Assembly: GCA_025716815.1 (NCBI GenBank)
Contig: JAIXMN010000001.1
Span: 558,001 to 622,000, forward strand
DNA from: Dichotomocladium elegans
Lineage: Eukaryota > Mucoromycota > Mucoromycetes > Mucorales > Lichtheimiaceae
Length of the DNA: 64,000 nt
Reading direction: 5' to 3'
Positions 54,097-64,000 of this stretch are shown piece by piece. Every line of letters begins with the position of its first letter. Position 1 is the stretch's first letter. The position numbers and the translations under genes were made by a program. A model generated the notes under the pieces. It was given only the letters and a program-made list of their open reading frames with translations. It was not told the DNA's origin and made no database searches.

Positions 54097-57000
54097 CTTC
54101 TTCGGAGAGAAGAGGCGACTGAGAGTATCTGGTAGAATGTTGGTGATGCCAGGAATATGAACAACCTGAAAGTTGTAATTGCACAACGTGTCGAACCAGT
54201 TTACCATCATCGGGTTGGCAATTGGTTGAGCGTGCAGAAACGTTTGAGCATGATGGTCGGTGTAAAGAGTAAATTTGTTGCCCCACAAAAACGAGTGAAA
54301 CTTCTTAAGAGCATACACAACAGCGAGAAGCTCACGTTTCATAGTGGAATAAGAACGTTCAGCTTCGTTCAGAGCACGCGCCATAAAACCAATATAACGG
54401 TACTGATTGTTCTGGATTTGATAAAGACAGCAACCTATACCAGTGTCAGAAGCATCAGTGGCAACATGGTAGGGCAAAGTCTCATCCGGATAGCTCAACA
54501 CAGGAGCAGCATGGAGAGCGGTCTTGATAGCATTAAAGGCATGAAGATGGTGCTGTGTCCATACTCCTGAAAGCTGTTTAGCGTTGCGTAGACGGTCCAA
54601 AGGAGAAGTGAGGACGGCAACGTTCGGAATGTGATTGCGGAAGTAATTGACGAGGCCCAAAAATTTCTGGATGTCATGGCCTGTCATGGGCACAGGGATC
54701 TGGTCCACATTGCAAATTTTCCGAGGGTCCAAAGTGACACCCTTGGCACTTACACAAAAGCCCAATAAATAAACGGCGGATTGTGCCAAATGCGATTTTT
54801 CTGGATTGAGAACCAAGTTCACCTCTGACAGACGTCTGATAGCCTCCTGCACGTGCAACACGTGGTCAGATAAATTGTTCGAAAAGATAATAATGTCATC
54901 GATGTAAGTGACTGCGTTGGGCATGTTGTCGAAAACAATGTGCATTACACGTTGAAATTGGCTCGAAAGAAACTTGAGACCAAAAGGTGCGCCAACAAAA
55001 CAGTACTGTCGATCCTTGAATGTGAAGGTGGTTTTGTGCTGATGCTCCTCATGAATCTTGAAGCGATGAAATGCGCTCTTCAAATCCAGAGTTGTGAACA
55101 CCGTAGCACCCTTCATTCGTTGGAAAATCGATCGAATGAGTGGAACAGGATAACTACTATCAGGAAGCAAGTTATTGATCAAGCGTGGATCCAGACCGGG
55201 ACGAAATGCAGTCGGGTTTCCCTGGGAATCCTTCTTAGGAGCGAAAGTCATGGGGCTATTCCAACCAGAACCAGCTGGAGCAGGACGAATGATCCCATCA
55301 GCAAGCCAATTGTCAATGTGTTCCTGCAGAAGAGGAATCAGCTTGTCAGCTAATGGATATTGTCGGCGGCTCACGACTTTGCCAGCAGGAGTATGCAAAT
55401 AAACAACAGATTCCGGAATAGTACAAAACGAAGACGGCGGAATGGATGCGTTTTCCTGAAGAAATGGTTCAATGTCAGCCAAGAAGCGAGAATGCTCCTC
55501 AGGTGTGCCAGCCGGAGAATCATTTGGCGTAGGCAAATCAGTGTCCTCAGAAGGAGAGGGTAGAGTGGAGCGATGCCAGCAATGGGCGAGACCTCCAAGA
55601 AATATACCAATAAGTGGCATGAGATCAGTGCCAATGGAAACATCGGCTTCACAATTAAGTGTCATAACTTCAAAAGAGTGTGAAACAGTAATTCCGTTGT
55701 GAAGGACTTTTATTGCAGACGTGGTACCAATTCTATTAATGCTATGACCAGGGTGAGCTAATCTGATCGTTCCAGAAACAGTGGAAACTTGGATGCTCAG
55801 CTGTGTGGCCAGCGAAGGAGAGATGGTGCTGAAGGTGGCACCAGAGTCCACAAAGGCCCATAAATCAGTCTCCTGTAAAGTGATGGGTGCGTAATACGTG
55901 TTAGTCCTCTGGAGAGAGTACTGTTGCAAAGCAGATAATGACTTACAGTCAGCACATACCTGGTTCAACGACGCAGACACGTCAGCCATGGAGATATCAG
56001 TCTCCATAGGGACAGCAGCAGGCGCAAGGCCAACTGGAACAGCAGCGGGAACTGCACCCACTGGAACAGCCACTACGCTTCCAGAAGCGGCAGCAGGGAC
56101 ACGAGAAACAGAGGCAGGAGCGGAAGCAGGAGCGGACATTGCCAATGTGGCTGAGCGTATTGCCAAGTGGTTGACGCGGCACTTGTGACTGCGCGTCCAA
56201 CCGGGCTCACCACAGCGGAAACAATTCTTGTCACCTTTTCCCGTTGACATGACAGATGCTGCAGTAGTCATTGCAGTTGACACCACTGCTGGCTTCGCCA
56301 CACGGTTGCCTTGTGAGTGAGGCACAATACCTGACGCAAGTTGACGACATTCATCTGTACCGTGACGCCCTTTTCCATGGACCCGGCAGAACTTGACGGC
56401 AGCCTTGGGCTTGGGTTTCACACCAGCAGCAGCAACAGACCCAGGGGACTTGGCACAGAAAGTGTGGTTGGCATCATGCGCAGCCGCCTCCTTGCTGTGC
56501 GCCGACAGTACCACACTGGAATATAGACTGCGTGCCATGGCAGCCGCCTGTTCGATGGTCGAGCACATTTCGACCAGAACGTTGACCTGTCCTATGGCGA
56601 CGTGCTTTGCCAGTTCAGGCAGCAATGCCTCGACAAAGATGGTGGTGGTGGTGACATCATTGGGTCGACCAGCCTCTCGTCGCACCTTGTTGAAGCGGTC
56701 GGTAAACGTCTCCACCGATTCGATGCGTGCCATGCGCATGTGTAGAAGCTCCCTGAGCTTCTGAACCTTGTGCTCAGTGTCCTGGACGCCGTAATGAGCA
56801 ATGATGATGGCCTGCACTTTGGACCACGGCAAATGGGGGTAAGGCTTGAGGTTGGCACCAAACCAATAACGTTGTTCCGGGGAGAGCATTCTTGGGACAA
56901 ATAGCGGCCAAACTTCATTGGTGTCGTATTGCCATGAGGCAACAACGTCTTCAAAAGAGTCTAAACATTCCTCGACTGTGCCAAAAACAGTCTTGTTTGT

Positions 57001-57455
57001 GGCATGCACGTTATCTGCCCACTGCAAAGCAGGTAAGTCAGAGGGAACATGGACTTGTGTGGCTTGACTCCCATGGCGGCCACCCGACCAAGATGTATGC
57101 GCCGAACTTAGCAACTGGAGGTTGCGGATGACGGCCTCGTACTTGGCATGGATCACCTGACGCTCTTCAGGCATCACACCCAGGGCCAACTGTTCTGCAA
57201 TAGCAGCAGCACGGTCGTTCAACATTCAAATTGCCTTTTCCGAACGTGCAGTTGGTGAAATGCCGGCAGCTGACATGGCATCTCCAATGATGGCGTCGAT
57301 TGCTGAGTGTGCTGGAGATCCTGGACCATGTGTGGCGCCGACACCCTGGCTGCGGTCTTTATGGGGGCTCTGAATAGCACCAGAGAGAGGAGAAATGGAG
57401 GGATGATTGTAGGACATGATGCAAATAAAAGGTAAGTGAGAATTCACAGAAAAAA

Positions 57456-57838
57456 TGTGGAATCAAGGGGTTTTAAGAATAAAAAGAGACAGAATACGAT
57501 TCTGTGAGACTCGCAAAAGGATCGTTTTTTATTAAGTGCCAATAATGGGCCTCTTTATAAGAAGTGCTTATCAAAATGGTCACTCTGGAGGCTGGGTGTG
57601 GATAATCATCTAGGCGGTCTCCCGGGACGGTGGACCAGTTAAAAGGTTGATAAAGAAGTTCATCATTTACCCTTGTGATTATAACTGCGTCCTGAGACAG
57701 GTCCAGGATATAAATTATGAATCCGGATAGCGCGAGAGTAATTATGATAACGGCGCTCGAAGAGTGAAACAAAGTGTTGATGTCCTGTATAATCCAGGGA
57801 CACTGCTGTTAGGTAAGAAAATAGTCGTGGATACGACA
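57456..57838 (-). repeat. Gypsy2 5' LTR (family B)
   Basis: TGTGGAATCAAGGGG to GGATACGACA, 383 bp. On the minus strand it carries a TTATAAA-type TATA region and AATAAA. It lies 39 bp downstream of the stop of the next gene. Confidence 0.93.
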
Positions 57839-57877
57839 AAGAGAAAAGTATGAGTGGGAAATAGTCACTATTTTTTT

Positions 57878-58864
57878 TTACTTGGCCCAATCGGGCAAAA
57901 CAGCCAGCACTTCTTCAGGGGGTATGGCCTGGTCGTCCTCAACTCTCTTCCTCTTAAGACTTTCCCGCGACTCCCTCTTTTTCCCTTGCTTTACCAGCAA
58001 GTCCAACTTTTCAAAGAACTCTGCTGCCTACAACATTACCGCATTCTTTCAGCGCAAACGTATAATGTCACCCAAACTAAGAATACCTTAACAGTTCTGT
58101 GCACAGGTTTTTTGACCTCCACATTCCCATCGTCGTCAGAAATCTCTGGCGACATGCATTCACGCACAAGAAGACGCGAGCCACCGGGGAAGTCAGCCTC
58201 CAACGTGGCAGCATACTTCTCACAGGCTTCTTTGCAGCCCACGAGTTTCTGTATGTAACCTATGAGTATTTTAACTTATAAAGGGCCAACATAGTGGTTA
58301 ATGACCTTCCACACTCGTTTGTTGCGTTTGCGCGTCTCGGCAACGGCTTTCTTCTGTGCTGGAGACAGCTTGAGAGCATCTTTCTGCCCAGAGAAAGAAG
58401 TGTGTATCTGGGAGCGTAGCTCCCGTGCACCAAGCACACAGCCGCCGACATGTCCAACACAGTATGCGGCGATCGTTGCCGTCACCTCCTCATTGTGCGC
58501 ACATCGAAATGAGCGATTGAAATCGTAACCTTGACTGGCAGAAAAGAGAGCATGCCGGTCATGAATGTTCCGCTAGCCAACAGATATTAGACATGTTACA
58601 AAAGTTAAGTACATCAAATAATAAACTCACCACAACTCGTTCAACTCCAGGTTTGCGAGATACAGACGATGCAGCAGCGACTGGTTGCTCTCTGGCCATG
58701 AGCGCAGACGACAAGTTGAGGAGCTGCTGCTCAATGGCCTGGTTCTTGGCCTTCAACCTGACCTGTTCGTCCTCCAGACGGCGAATATGCGGGAGCATAT
58801 TGGACTGTTCGATGCTCTCGCCGTGTTCTTGGCGGCGCTGGGTGGTATTGCTATTGGAAAACAT
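57878..58864 (-). CDS. Unrecognised protein with N-terminal coiled coil, four exons, about 270 aa
   Basis: Not recognised. Exons 58631-58864, 58306-58572, 58087-58248 and 57878-58027 (813 nt, 271 codons with stop). Introns: 58573-58630 (GTGAGT ... GGCTAG), 58249-58305 (weak donor GTCATT ... ATACAG), 58028-58086 (GTATTC ... TTGTAG). Without the second intron the frame meets TAA, so that splice is the weak point. Residues about 25-60 look like a coiled coil (RRLEDEQVRLKAKNQAIEQQ). The middle holds ATIAAYCVGHVGGCVLGARE and a basic KKAVAETRKRNKRVWK. The C-terminus is charged (KRKRVEDDQAIPPEEVLAVL). The basic stretches could bind nucleic acid. It may be a host gene or an accessory gene of a mobile element; no second copy is present. 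Its 3' end almost touches the Gypsy2 LTR. Confidence 0.6.
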
Positions 58865-59870
58865 CTACACAAAGATGAAGGGGCCAATTTCGCATGCAAC
58901 CTTTTTTTTTGCTTACTTCTGAAATTTATTGTTTGGAGCAGAGATGGAAGATTGGTGCACATACGCAGTGAAGACAGTATTTAAAGCGGGTGTCTGGTAT
59001 GTTTATTTGTTTCATCATTTCTTTCCCTTTCTTTTCACTTCCTTCATACCGGGATCTTTGGACGACAACGCGTGTTCATGTAAGGCTTCCTTCTTCCTAA
59101 TGCTCTTTAACTTATGAACGGCTACAGGCGATTTGTTTCCATCGCATATTTTCTCCTATGAATGATGAGGTAAGTTTTCTTATGGAACAGATATATGGAT
59201 CCTTACTCAAAGGTCAATTATTTTATTAGGTTCATTTCTGACTGTTCGATTAATCACAGGTAGGTTTACATATGTTGCTGCATCCACTGATTTATATGGG
59301 TGTTAACTGGTATCACACTTTTTTTAGATAAAGAAGACCACTATACTTTCTGTTATGACGAACTGTTATTCCGGTGTGCCTCCGGCATCTTACCTCATCT
59401 ACATTTCCATCCTGTTGCACAACATGCACTTCAACAGAAGCATCTGCCTCACTAGCTCTTTAGAATCCCATTTATCATTATAGTAGCATTTATCACAGTA
59501 GTGTAGCTAAAAATTGTCACCATTTCATTTTGAAATAATAAAAAAAAAGGTCGCGTTTCAATTGATACTTCTATCTGTTTCATCGTCAGTATATAATTGT
59601 TTGCTGAGGGTTATTGATCAGCACCATAAACAAACGGGATTGCCGACCTGTTACTGTAAAAAGTTGTATAAAATAAAACACGGACCTACCATTTATAACT
59701 GGTGTAACGGCCCCACTTTTTTCAAAAATAGATGAGACGGCAGCTGCGCCATGCTCCCCCCATTGACAGTTTTTAGAGGAATAAGGTACTACCTTATTCT
59801 CTACCTTATTCCCAGGAATAAGTGAGGGAATAAGGTACTTTTTTACTACCTTATTCCTCCTCCCAGGCGC
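58865..59870. other. No gene recognised; cluster of GGAATAAGGTA motifs at its end
   Basis: About 1 kb of A/T-rich sequence with no supported frame; the left part should hold the promoter of the minus-strand gene. At 59778-59866 the 11-mer GGAATAAGGTA and its complement occur several times in both orientations, next to a stretch resembling 10999-11045. Confidence 0.5.
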
Positions 59871-60412
59871 AGTGAATGCTCGCTTTAACTTTGACAAGAC
59901 CCAAGCTATGTCTCTGTCAGGTGAAACTCAACCACGGTGGTTCTCTATGCTTGCCTGCTTTGGGATCAATAGCTGCCAGGATCGTTCGTCCACTACGCCA
60001 GTCATCTACCTGGGGTTTCCACTGTGCTCCTCTGTGGCTCAAGAGAAGCCTTTGAATGCAAGCTTCTGGCATCTCTATGCAATGGATACCAGATCCACTC
60101 CCAACGCAATCTCTCCATATGGGAGTGGGCCACTGTGTTGAACTCTCTACTTCTCTCCGAAGTATGGCATGTCCTTCGCATAATCAGCCTGCCTTCACGG
60201 TTTTTTCTAACTCAAATTCGTTCAATCTGTGGCAAGTTTCTTATGCACCAGATGTTCCCAAAGGTGGCCTTTCAACATCTATGCTGTCCTCAGGATTCTG
60301 GTGGGCTCGGAGTCCTGGACCCACCTCTCCAACAATGTGCCCTACAACTCCAATGGCTCCTACCTCTTCTCCACTGCGAGGCGTCTTTGGTCAACTCGTG
60401 CCTAGCCCACCA
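59871..60412 (+). pseudogene. LINE (non-LTR retrotransposon) reverse transcriptase, C-terminal fragment
   Basis: ARFNFDKTQAMSL and VIYLGFPLCSSVAQ, then after a frameshift FECKLLASLCNGYQIHSQRN, NSLLLSEVWHVLRI and SGGLGVLDPPLQQCALQLQW. These match the region after the RT catalytic domain in LINE ORF2 proteins. It is cut on the right by a MITE and lacks the catalytic part. It cannot move. Confidence 0.82.
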
Positions 60413-60414
60413 TA

Positions 60415-61146
60415 CAGAATTTTCAAGAAGAACTTTGCCACAAATTTTAGTTGTTCATATAGACGGTCTAGGTTTTTCGTTTTTTTTTTGCTTCAAATTC
60501 GAATACAAACTTTAGTACAGGATTTTCAAGAAGAACTTTGCCACAAATTTTAGTTGTTCGTATAGACCGTCTAGGTTTTTCGTTTTTTTTGCTTCAAATT
60601 CGAATACAAATTTTAGAATTTCGTTGCTACCCTTTTGTCAAATTTAAAGGCAATAGCAGCAAGAACATTTCAATCAAGGCTATAGATGAGTCTTCCTTCT
60701 CTTCTTTTTACGCCAGAATAGTTTTGGGAGGCCAACCATTTATGTTTCATTCTAATTTCGAAGGAAGAAGAGAAACGAAATACTAAAATTTGTATTCGAT
60801 TTTGAAGCAAAAAAAACGAAAAACCTAGACCGTCTATACGAACAACTAAAATTTGTGGCAAAGTTCTTCTTGAAAATCCTGTATTTCGTTGCTACCCTTT
60901 TGTCAAATTTAAAGGCAATAGCAGCAAGAACATTTCAATCAAGGCTACAAGTGAGTCTTCCTTCTCCTCTTTTTACACCAGAATAGTTTTGGGAAGCCAA
61001 CTATTTATGTTTCATTCTAATTTCAAAGGAAGAAGAGAAACGAAATACTAAAACTTGTATTCGAATTTGAAGCAAAAAAAACGAAAAACCTAAACGGTCT
61101 ATATGAATAACTAAAATCTGTGGCAAACTTCTTCTTGAAAATCCTA
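60415..61146. mobile_element. MITE (CAGGATTTTC family), copy 3, split by copy 4
   Basis: Left arm 60415-60517 and remainder 60882-61146, with TA at 60413-60414 and 61147-61148. Copy 4 was inserted at an internal TA (TTTAGTATTTCG when closed). Terminal bases slightly altered (CAGAATTTTC; CCTA end). Confidence 0.93.
60518..60881. mobile_element. MITE (CAGGATTTTC family), copy 4, inside copy 3
   Basis: 364 bp with ~105-bp nearly perfect inverted repeats, TA at 60516-60517 and 60882-60883. The best preserved copy. Its transcript would fold into a long hairpin. Confidence 0.95.
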
Positions 61147-61626
61147 TACCAATGGCCTAGTGTCATGAAGGATTGCGAATATCTTATCGACCTGGTCCGG
61201 TGGGAGGAGAGCAAGGATGGCGTGACCCAGCACGTCCAGGGGTCTAAGAATACCCGATATAGTGTATTGTAACTGCCTTAACATGGCGTCATCTGCTTTC
61301 TGGCTGGGCTTGAACAAATGCTCTTCCTGAGGAACTGTGGCCGGCGGGGCATAGCAGAGGCCCTGAATAGGAGGGTAACGCTCAATAATAGCCTTGCGCA
61401 CATCATCCGCCAGTGTATTGGAAAAAAGTGGCTGCTCAAGTGTTGGCATCAATGACGAGAAACGCACATCTGGTTGCCATTCATAGGATGGGCGTACTGC
61501 GAGATCGTGGGGCACTGTGACATTGCTGGGACACAGGTGAGACAGTTCCTCTATCACCTGCTGTTGATGAGCGATCTGCTCCAACAGTGATTGTACGTCA
61601 GTAGAAGATGGATTAGTAGAGTCCAT
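61144..61626 (-). pseudogene. Retroelement first-ORF (Gag-like) fragment
   Basis: 160 codons from Met 61626 (MDSTNPSSTDVQSLLEQIAH). A coiled-coil-like start, then ERYPPIQGLCYAPPATVP and LRQLQYTISGILRPLDVLGH. These resemble the first ORF of fungal tyrosine-recombinase/DIRS-like or related retroelements, but the family is uncertain. The frame is cut at the MITE border (61147), so the real protein was longer. Confidence 0.5.
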
Positions 61627-61841
61627 GACCAGGATCCTTGTAGCAAGTGGTTATGACTGGCGAAGCAAAGAAAAAATGATCAAGGAACAGTTACTGTAGT
61701 CCAGGCAACATTTATAGGATTTCAAAAAAATTTCTTTGAAACTTCGGCAATAAAGGGAAGACAATAATCACATCACTCTACAGTTCAGGTTCGGGAAGTC
61801 CAATGGACTTCCCCAATTGTATGGAACAATTGTGATATACA

Positions 61842-62127
61842 ATTTATAAGAAGTGCTTATCAAAACGGTCACTCTGGAGGCTGGGTGTGGATAATCATCT
61901 AGGCAGTCTCCCAGGACGATGGACCAGTTAAAAGGTTGATAAAGAAGTTCATCATTTACCCTTGTGATTTTAACTGCGTCCTGAGACAGGTCCAGGATAT
62001 AAATTATGAATCCGTATAGGCAAGAGTAATTATGATAACGGCGCTCAAAGAGTGAAACAAAGTGTTGATGTCCGGTATAAACCAGGGACACTTCTGTTAC
62101 ATAAGAAAAATAGTTGTGGATACAACA
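61842..62127 (-). mobile_element. LTR, family B, truncated
   Basis: Matches Gypsy2 LTRs from ATTTATAAGAAGTGC to TGTGGATACAACA. The first ~95 bp (left, + strand) are missing. It separates two unrelated Gag scraps. Confidence 0.9.
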
Positions 62128-62148
62128 TGCGGCAGCCATTTGGTCTTC

Positions 62149-62568
62149 TCATTCTAGGTAGATCGCGTACTGGATGGCTTCGTCCAGTGAGTTTGGTTGC
62201 TTGCGACTGACTTCTTTCTGGACCTCGCCGTGGATGTGTATCCCGAAGATATATAACTTTAAACGTTCGGGCATGTTGGGGTCGATGGGTGTTAGTGCTG
62301 TCTTTAATCGGGCACCAAAAGTCACCATGGTTTTGGACCCTTGCTTCATATTTGGGAGGTCGGCCAATACTAGTGAAAAAGCATCGAGGCTGCCTCCAAA
62401 ATAAGAAATGAATGCACGTTTGACTTCTTCCCGGCTAGCTCGTGTGTGTCTAGGTAAGGAATCCCACCAGAATGATGCTTGTCCTTGCATAGAAATCATG
62501 AACTCGTCACAGAATTCTTGGTCAGTCCAATTATGATAATCACACAGTTTTTTGAATGTAAGTAACAA
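62149..62568 (-). pseudogene. Ty3/Gypsy-type Gag fragment (retrotrans_gag)
   Basis: DQEFCDEFMISMQGQASFWW, LPRHTRASREEVKRAFISYF and SRKQPNSLDEAIQYAIYLE fit the capsid-like Gag domain of LTR retrotransposons. It differs from both Gypsy1 and Gypsy2 Gag. Ends at TAG 62149-62151; the upstream side is cut by a MITE at 62573. Confidence 0.78.
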
Positions 62569-62572
62569 CTTA

Positions 62573-62934
62573 CAGGATTTTCAAGAAGAAGTTTGCCGCA
62601 AAATCTGGTTATGGTATAGACCGTCTAGGTTTTTCGTTTCTTTTGCTTCAAATTCGAATGCAAATTTTAGTATTTCGTTTCTCTTCTTCTTTTGAAATTA
62701 GAATGAAACATAAATGGTAGGCCTCCCAAAACTTTTCTGGTGTAAAAAGAGGAGAAGGAAGACTAACCTATAGCCTTGATTGGAATGTTCTTGCTGCTAT
62801 TGCCTTTAAATTTGACAAAAGCGTAGCAACGAAATACTAAAATTTGTATTCGAATTTGAAGCAAAAAAACGAAAAACCTAGACGGTCTATACCGATAACC
62901 AAATTTTGTGGCAAAGTTCTTCTTGAAAATCCTG
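62573..62934. mobile_element. MITE (CAGGATTTTC family), copy 5
   Basis: 362 bp with the family's long inverted repeats and TA at 62571-62572 and 62935-62936. Confidence 0.94.
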
Positions 62935-62936
62935 TA

Positions 62937-63012
62937 TATTGCCTCAAAAGTTTGGCACACCCCCCCATTTCAATTTTTTTGGAAGTCAGACGCGTTGCCA
63001 GCCTGAAAAGTT
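62937..63012. repeat. MULE2-family terminal repeat fragment
   Basis: TTGCCTCAAAAGTTTGGCAC, a C-run, CAATTTTTTTGGAAGTCAGAC and CAGCCTGAAAA follow the outer ~85 bp of the MULE2 inverted repeat. Only this end is present, abutting the next MULE terminus. Confidence 0.7.
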
Positions 63013-64000
63013 GGGCATTGCTATTTGCACCACCCCAGTCACAAACTCAGCTGGCGCACCACCCCTCATCGGCTGCACCACCCCACGAACAAAAATCAAC
63101 TAATGCACCCATCTCGAAGCTGTGTCAAAAGTAACTGCTCATCGTGGATGAGAGCTCAAATATCAATGACAAATACTTCAAATTTGCCCATTACTGCGCT
63201 GGTCAAAATATGTTTAAGATTTGTAGCGAATAACATTGCCAAAATAACATCTGCTTTTTGTAGGCAAGGCTACTTTGTATCCTCATCGTCATCACTCACG
63301 TCGTATATGATGACATTCAGCCCATCTTTTGGTATTGGAAGAACTTGGTGAGGGAGATCAGTACACTGGAAGGATGAGTGGAAGAGTGGTTTCCAAGGAT
63401 CATCCTGATGATTGCGCTGCATAACACCGATATGGAATGGATCAACTTCGGGCCACTGGAATGGTGTATCCTTCCTGATCTTGACGAGTATGAAATGGCA
63501 CCTGACAAGCTGGAGAATAATTGGATGGGTGGCCTTTGCTTGTGTGGGATGGGTTTGGAAAGGAAGAAAGAGGTAGGTGTTACTACCATAGACAGCAATT
63601 GGTCTCCCAAACGTGTCAGCAGCGATCTGTGAACACTCTGGGGAAATAAACCATTCCCCTGACGATTCTGCGAGAACTTTCTCAATGCGAGGTTTAGGAT
63701 AACCTGCATAATCTGTGTCATGCATAGCAGCATATTGCTCCCACATCTCCTTTTTGACGAGCTCGAATGCATCCTCTGTACCATACCCGATAAATGCAAT
63801 TGCTCGAAAACCGCAATTGCCATCTCCGACAGGATTGAATACTAAATCAACAGATTGGTGCGGAATAATATCTGTGACAAGGGCAAGGTCTGGTGTGGGC
63901 GAAGAAGCAGCATTGCTGCTGACTGGATTTTTGGTAAGGGCGAGGATGCGAGACACTTGGCGGTCAATCTCTCCATTCCTATATATTTGCGATCTTAGCA
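63013..64000 (-). mobile_element. MULE-OTU element, 3' part, continuing beyond the right edge
   Basis: Terminus GGGCATTGCTATTTGCACCA at 63013, with CACCACCCC iterations, then non-coding sequence and the OTU exon on the minus strand. Same organisation as 52311-53301. The transposase exons would lie to the right of the window. Confidence 0.85.
63270..63978 (-). CDS. OTU-type cysteine protease domain (last exon of a MULE transposase gene), partial
   Basis: The exon starts at 63978 right after an AG (TATATAG), codes GEIDRQVSRILALTKN in phase with a preceding TG, just as the final exon of MULE1 does, and ends at TAA 63270. FNPVGDGNCGFRAIAFIGYG is an intact OTU motif with the catalytic Cys and the aromatic after CG. 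FGRPIAVYGSNTYLFLPF and PFQWPEVDPFHIGVMQRN follow, where a catalytic His could lie. No stop or frameshift interrupts it, unlike the 17-kb relic; MULE1's copy has Ser in place of Phe. As an isolated frame it could be mistaken for a host deubiquitinase, but terminus and exon border say transposon. Confidence 0.82.

Larger units (their letters stand above)
43413..57447 (-). pseudogene. Gypsy2 Gag-Pol polyprotein, interrupted
   Basis: Segments on the minus strand: a Gag start (from about 57447), TGA at 57226-57228, then a long frame 53668-57225. This holds Gag (YRYWFGANLKPYPHLPWSK-like region), a CCHC knuckle (CFRCGEPGWTRSHKC), protease FVDSGATFSTIS, RT YIDDIIIFSN, RNase H TDASDTGIGCCLY and the integrase zinc finger. 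A 1-nt loss near 53815 shifts to 53302-53818 (integrase HWAIDLCEFN, LQSDNGTEFVN, NGLAERWVQT). MULE1 splits the integrase after SRPFS. It resumes at 44533 with LMFAQQPNLWQDYS; the chromodomain is broken by TGA 44048-44050 (before WKGYEPKDDTWEP). LTR A splits the tail, which ends near 43413. Inactive. The joins are seen directly from duplications and frame. Confidence 0.9.
42875..57838 (-). mobile_element. Gypsy2: chromodomain retrotransposon holding a solo LTR and two nested MULEs
   Basis: LTRs 42875-43254 (380 bp) and 57456-57838 (383 bp), visibly diverged from each other. Minus-strand Gag-Pol between them is interrupted by solo LTR A (43513-43944) and MULE1 (44534-53301, which contains MULE2). 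Without inserts it would be about 5.7-5.8 kb, the size of Gypsy1. The 3' polypurine tract adjoins the left LTR. The outer flanks (GCATC left, AAGAG right) do not form a duplication, which suggests a later rearrangement. Confidence 0.9.

Noticed and set aside
57839..57843. AAGAG flank of Gypsy2 equals, inverted, the CTCTT duplication of the solo LTR at 30411
   Set aside because: A 5-bp match can arise by chance and the wider flanks do not agree.
63270..63956. Stand-alone host OTU deubiquitinase
   Set aside because: It starts at a splice acceptor matching MULE1's last exon and is followed by the MULE-OTU terminus.

Overview
The window looks like a transposon-rich stretch of a filamentous fungal genome, most likely an early-diverging fungus (Mucoromycota, perhaps Mucorales). 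The grounds are short introns (40-67 nt) with GTAAGT-like donors and CTGAC/CTAAC branch sites, a fungal-type NADPH-cytochrome P450 reductase, a CDC25-type RasGEF, and a mix of chromodomain Gypsy elements, Helitrons, MULEs, a Fanzor relic and IS630/pogo-type transposases. The lineage is an inference; no marker gene in view settles it.

Host genes are few: a RasGEF (6-2072, open at the left edge, last exon recovered across an intron), an unrecognised four-exon gene (4950-7112, minus), the P450 reductase (13157-15340, minus, two exons) and an unrecognised four-exon coiled-coil protein gene (57878-58864, minus). Between the first two lie an IS630-type scrap (2473-2865) and a solo LTR with a perfect 5-bp duplication (3530-3910). 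A broken Fanzor (TnpB-like RNA-guided nuclease) occupies 7772-10298, and a broken IS630/Tc1-like transposase 11016-12050.

From 16.4 kb on almost everything is mobile DNA. A Helitron helicase scrap and a MULE-OTU end precede a full-length chromodomain Gypsy element (Gypsy1, 18283-23937) with two apparently identical 371-bp LTRs and a GTGTT duplication; it sits in the 3' part of a pogo/Tigger-like element. Two Helitrons lie head to tail (H1 about 24770-33318, H2 about 33340-40113). H1 carries six later insertions (four solo LTRs, two MITEs), several proved by comparison with the unfilled sites in H2.

The right half is a nest three deep: a second chromodomain Gypsy (Gypsy2, 42875-57838) holds a MULE (MULE1, 44534-53301, 8-bp duplication), which holds another MULE (MULE2, 45739-50574, 9-bp duplication, ~310-bp terminal inverted repeats). 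Mentally removing each insert with one duplication copy brings the interrupted reading frames back into register. MULE1 encodes a six-segment transposase that runs by splicing into an OTU-type cysteine protease domain; a second copy of this OTU exon begins the element cut by the right edge (63013-64000). The last 5 kb holds a LINE scrap, Gag scraps and MITEs, one nested inside another.

Two signals cut across elements. Many frames are closed by stops that look like C-to-T changes (CGA to TGA and similar), one confirmed by an aligned CGA in H2. Both Gypsy elements also carry inside pol an exact copy of their own 3' polypurine tract, a candidate central polypurine tract.
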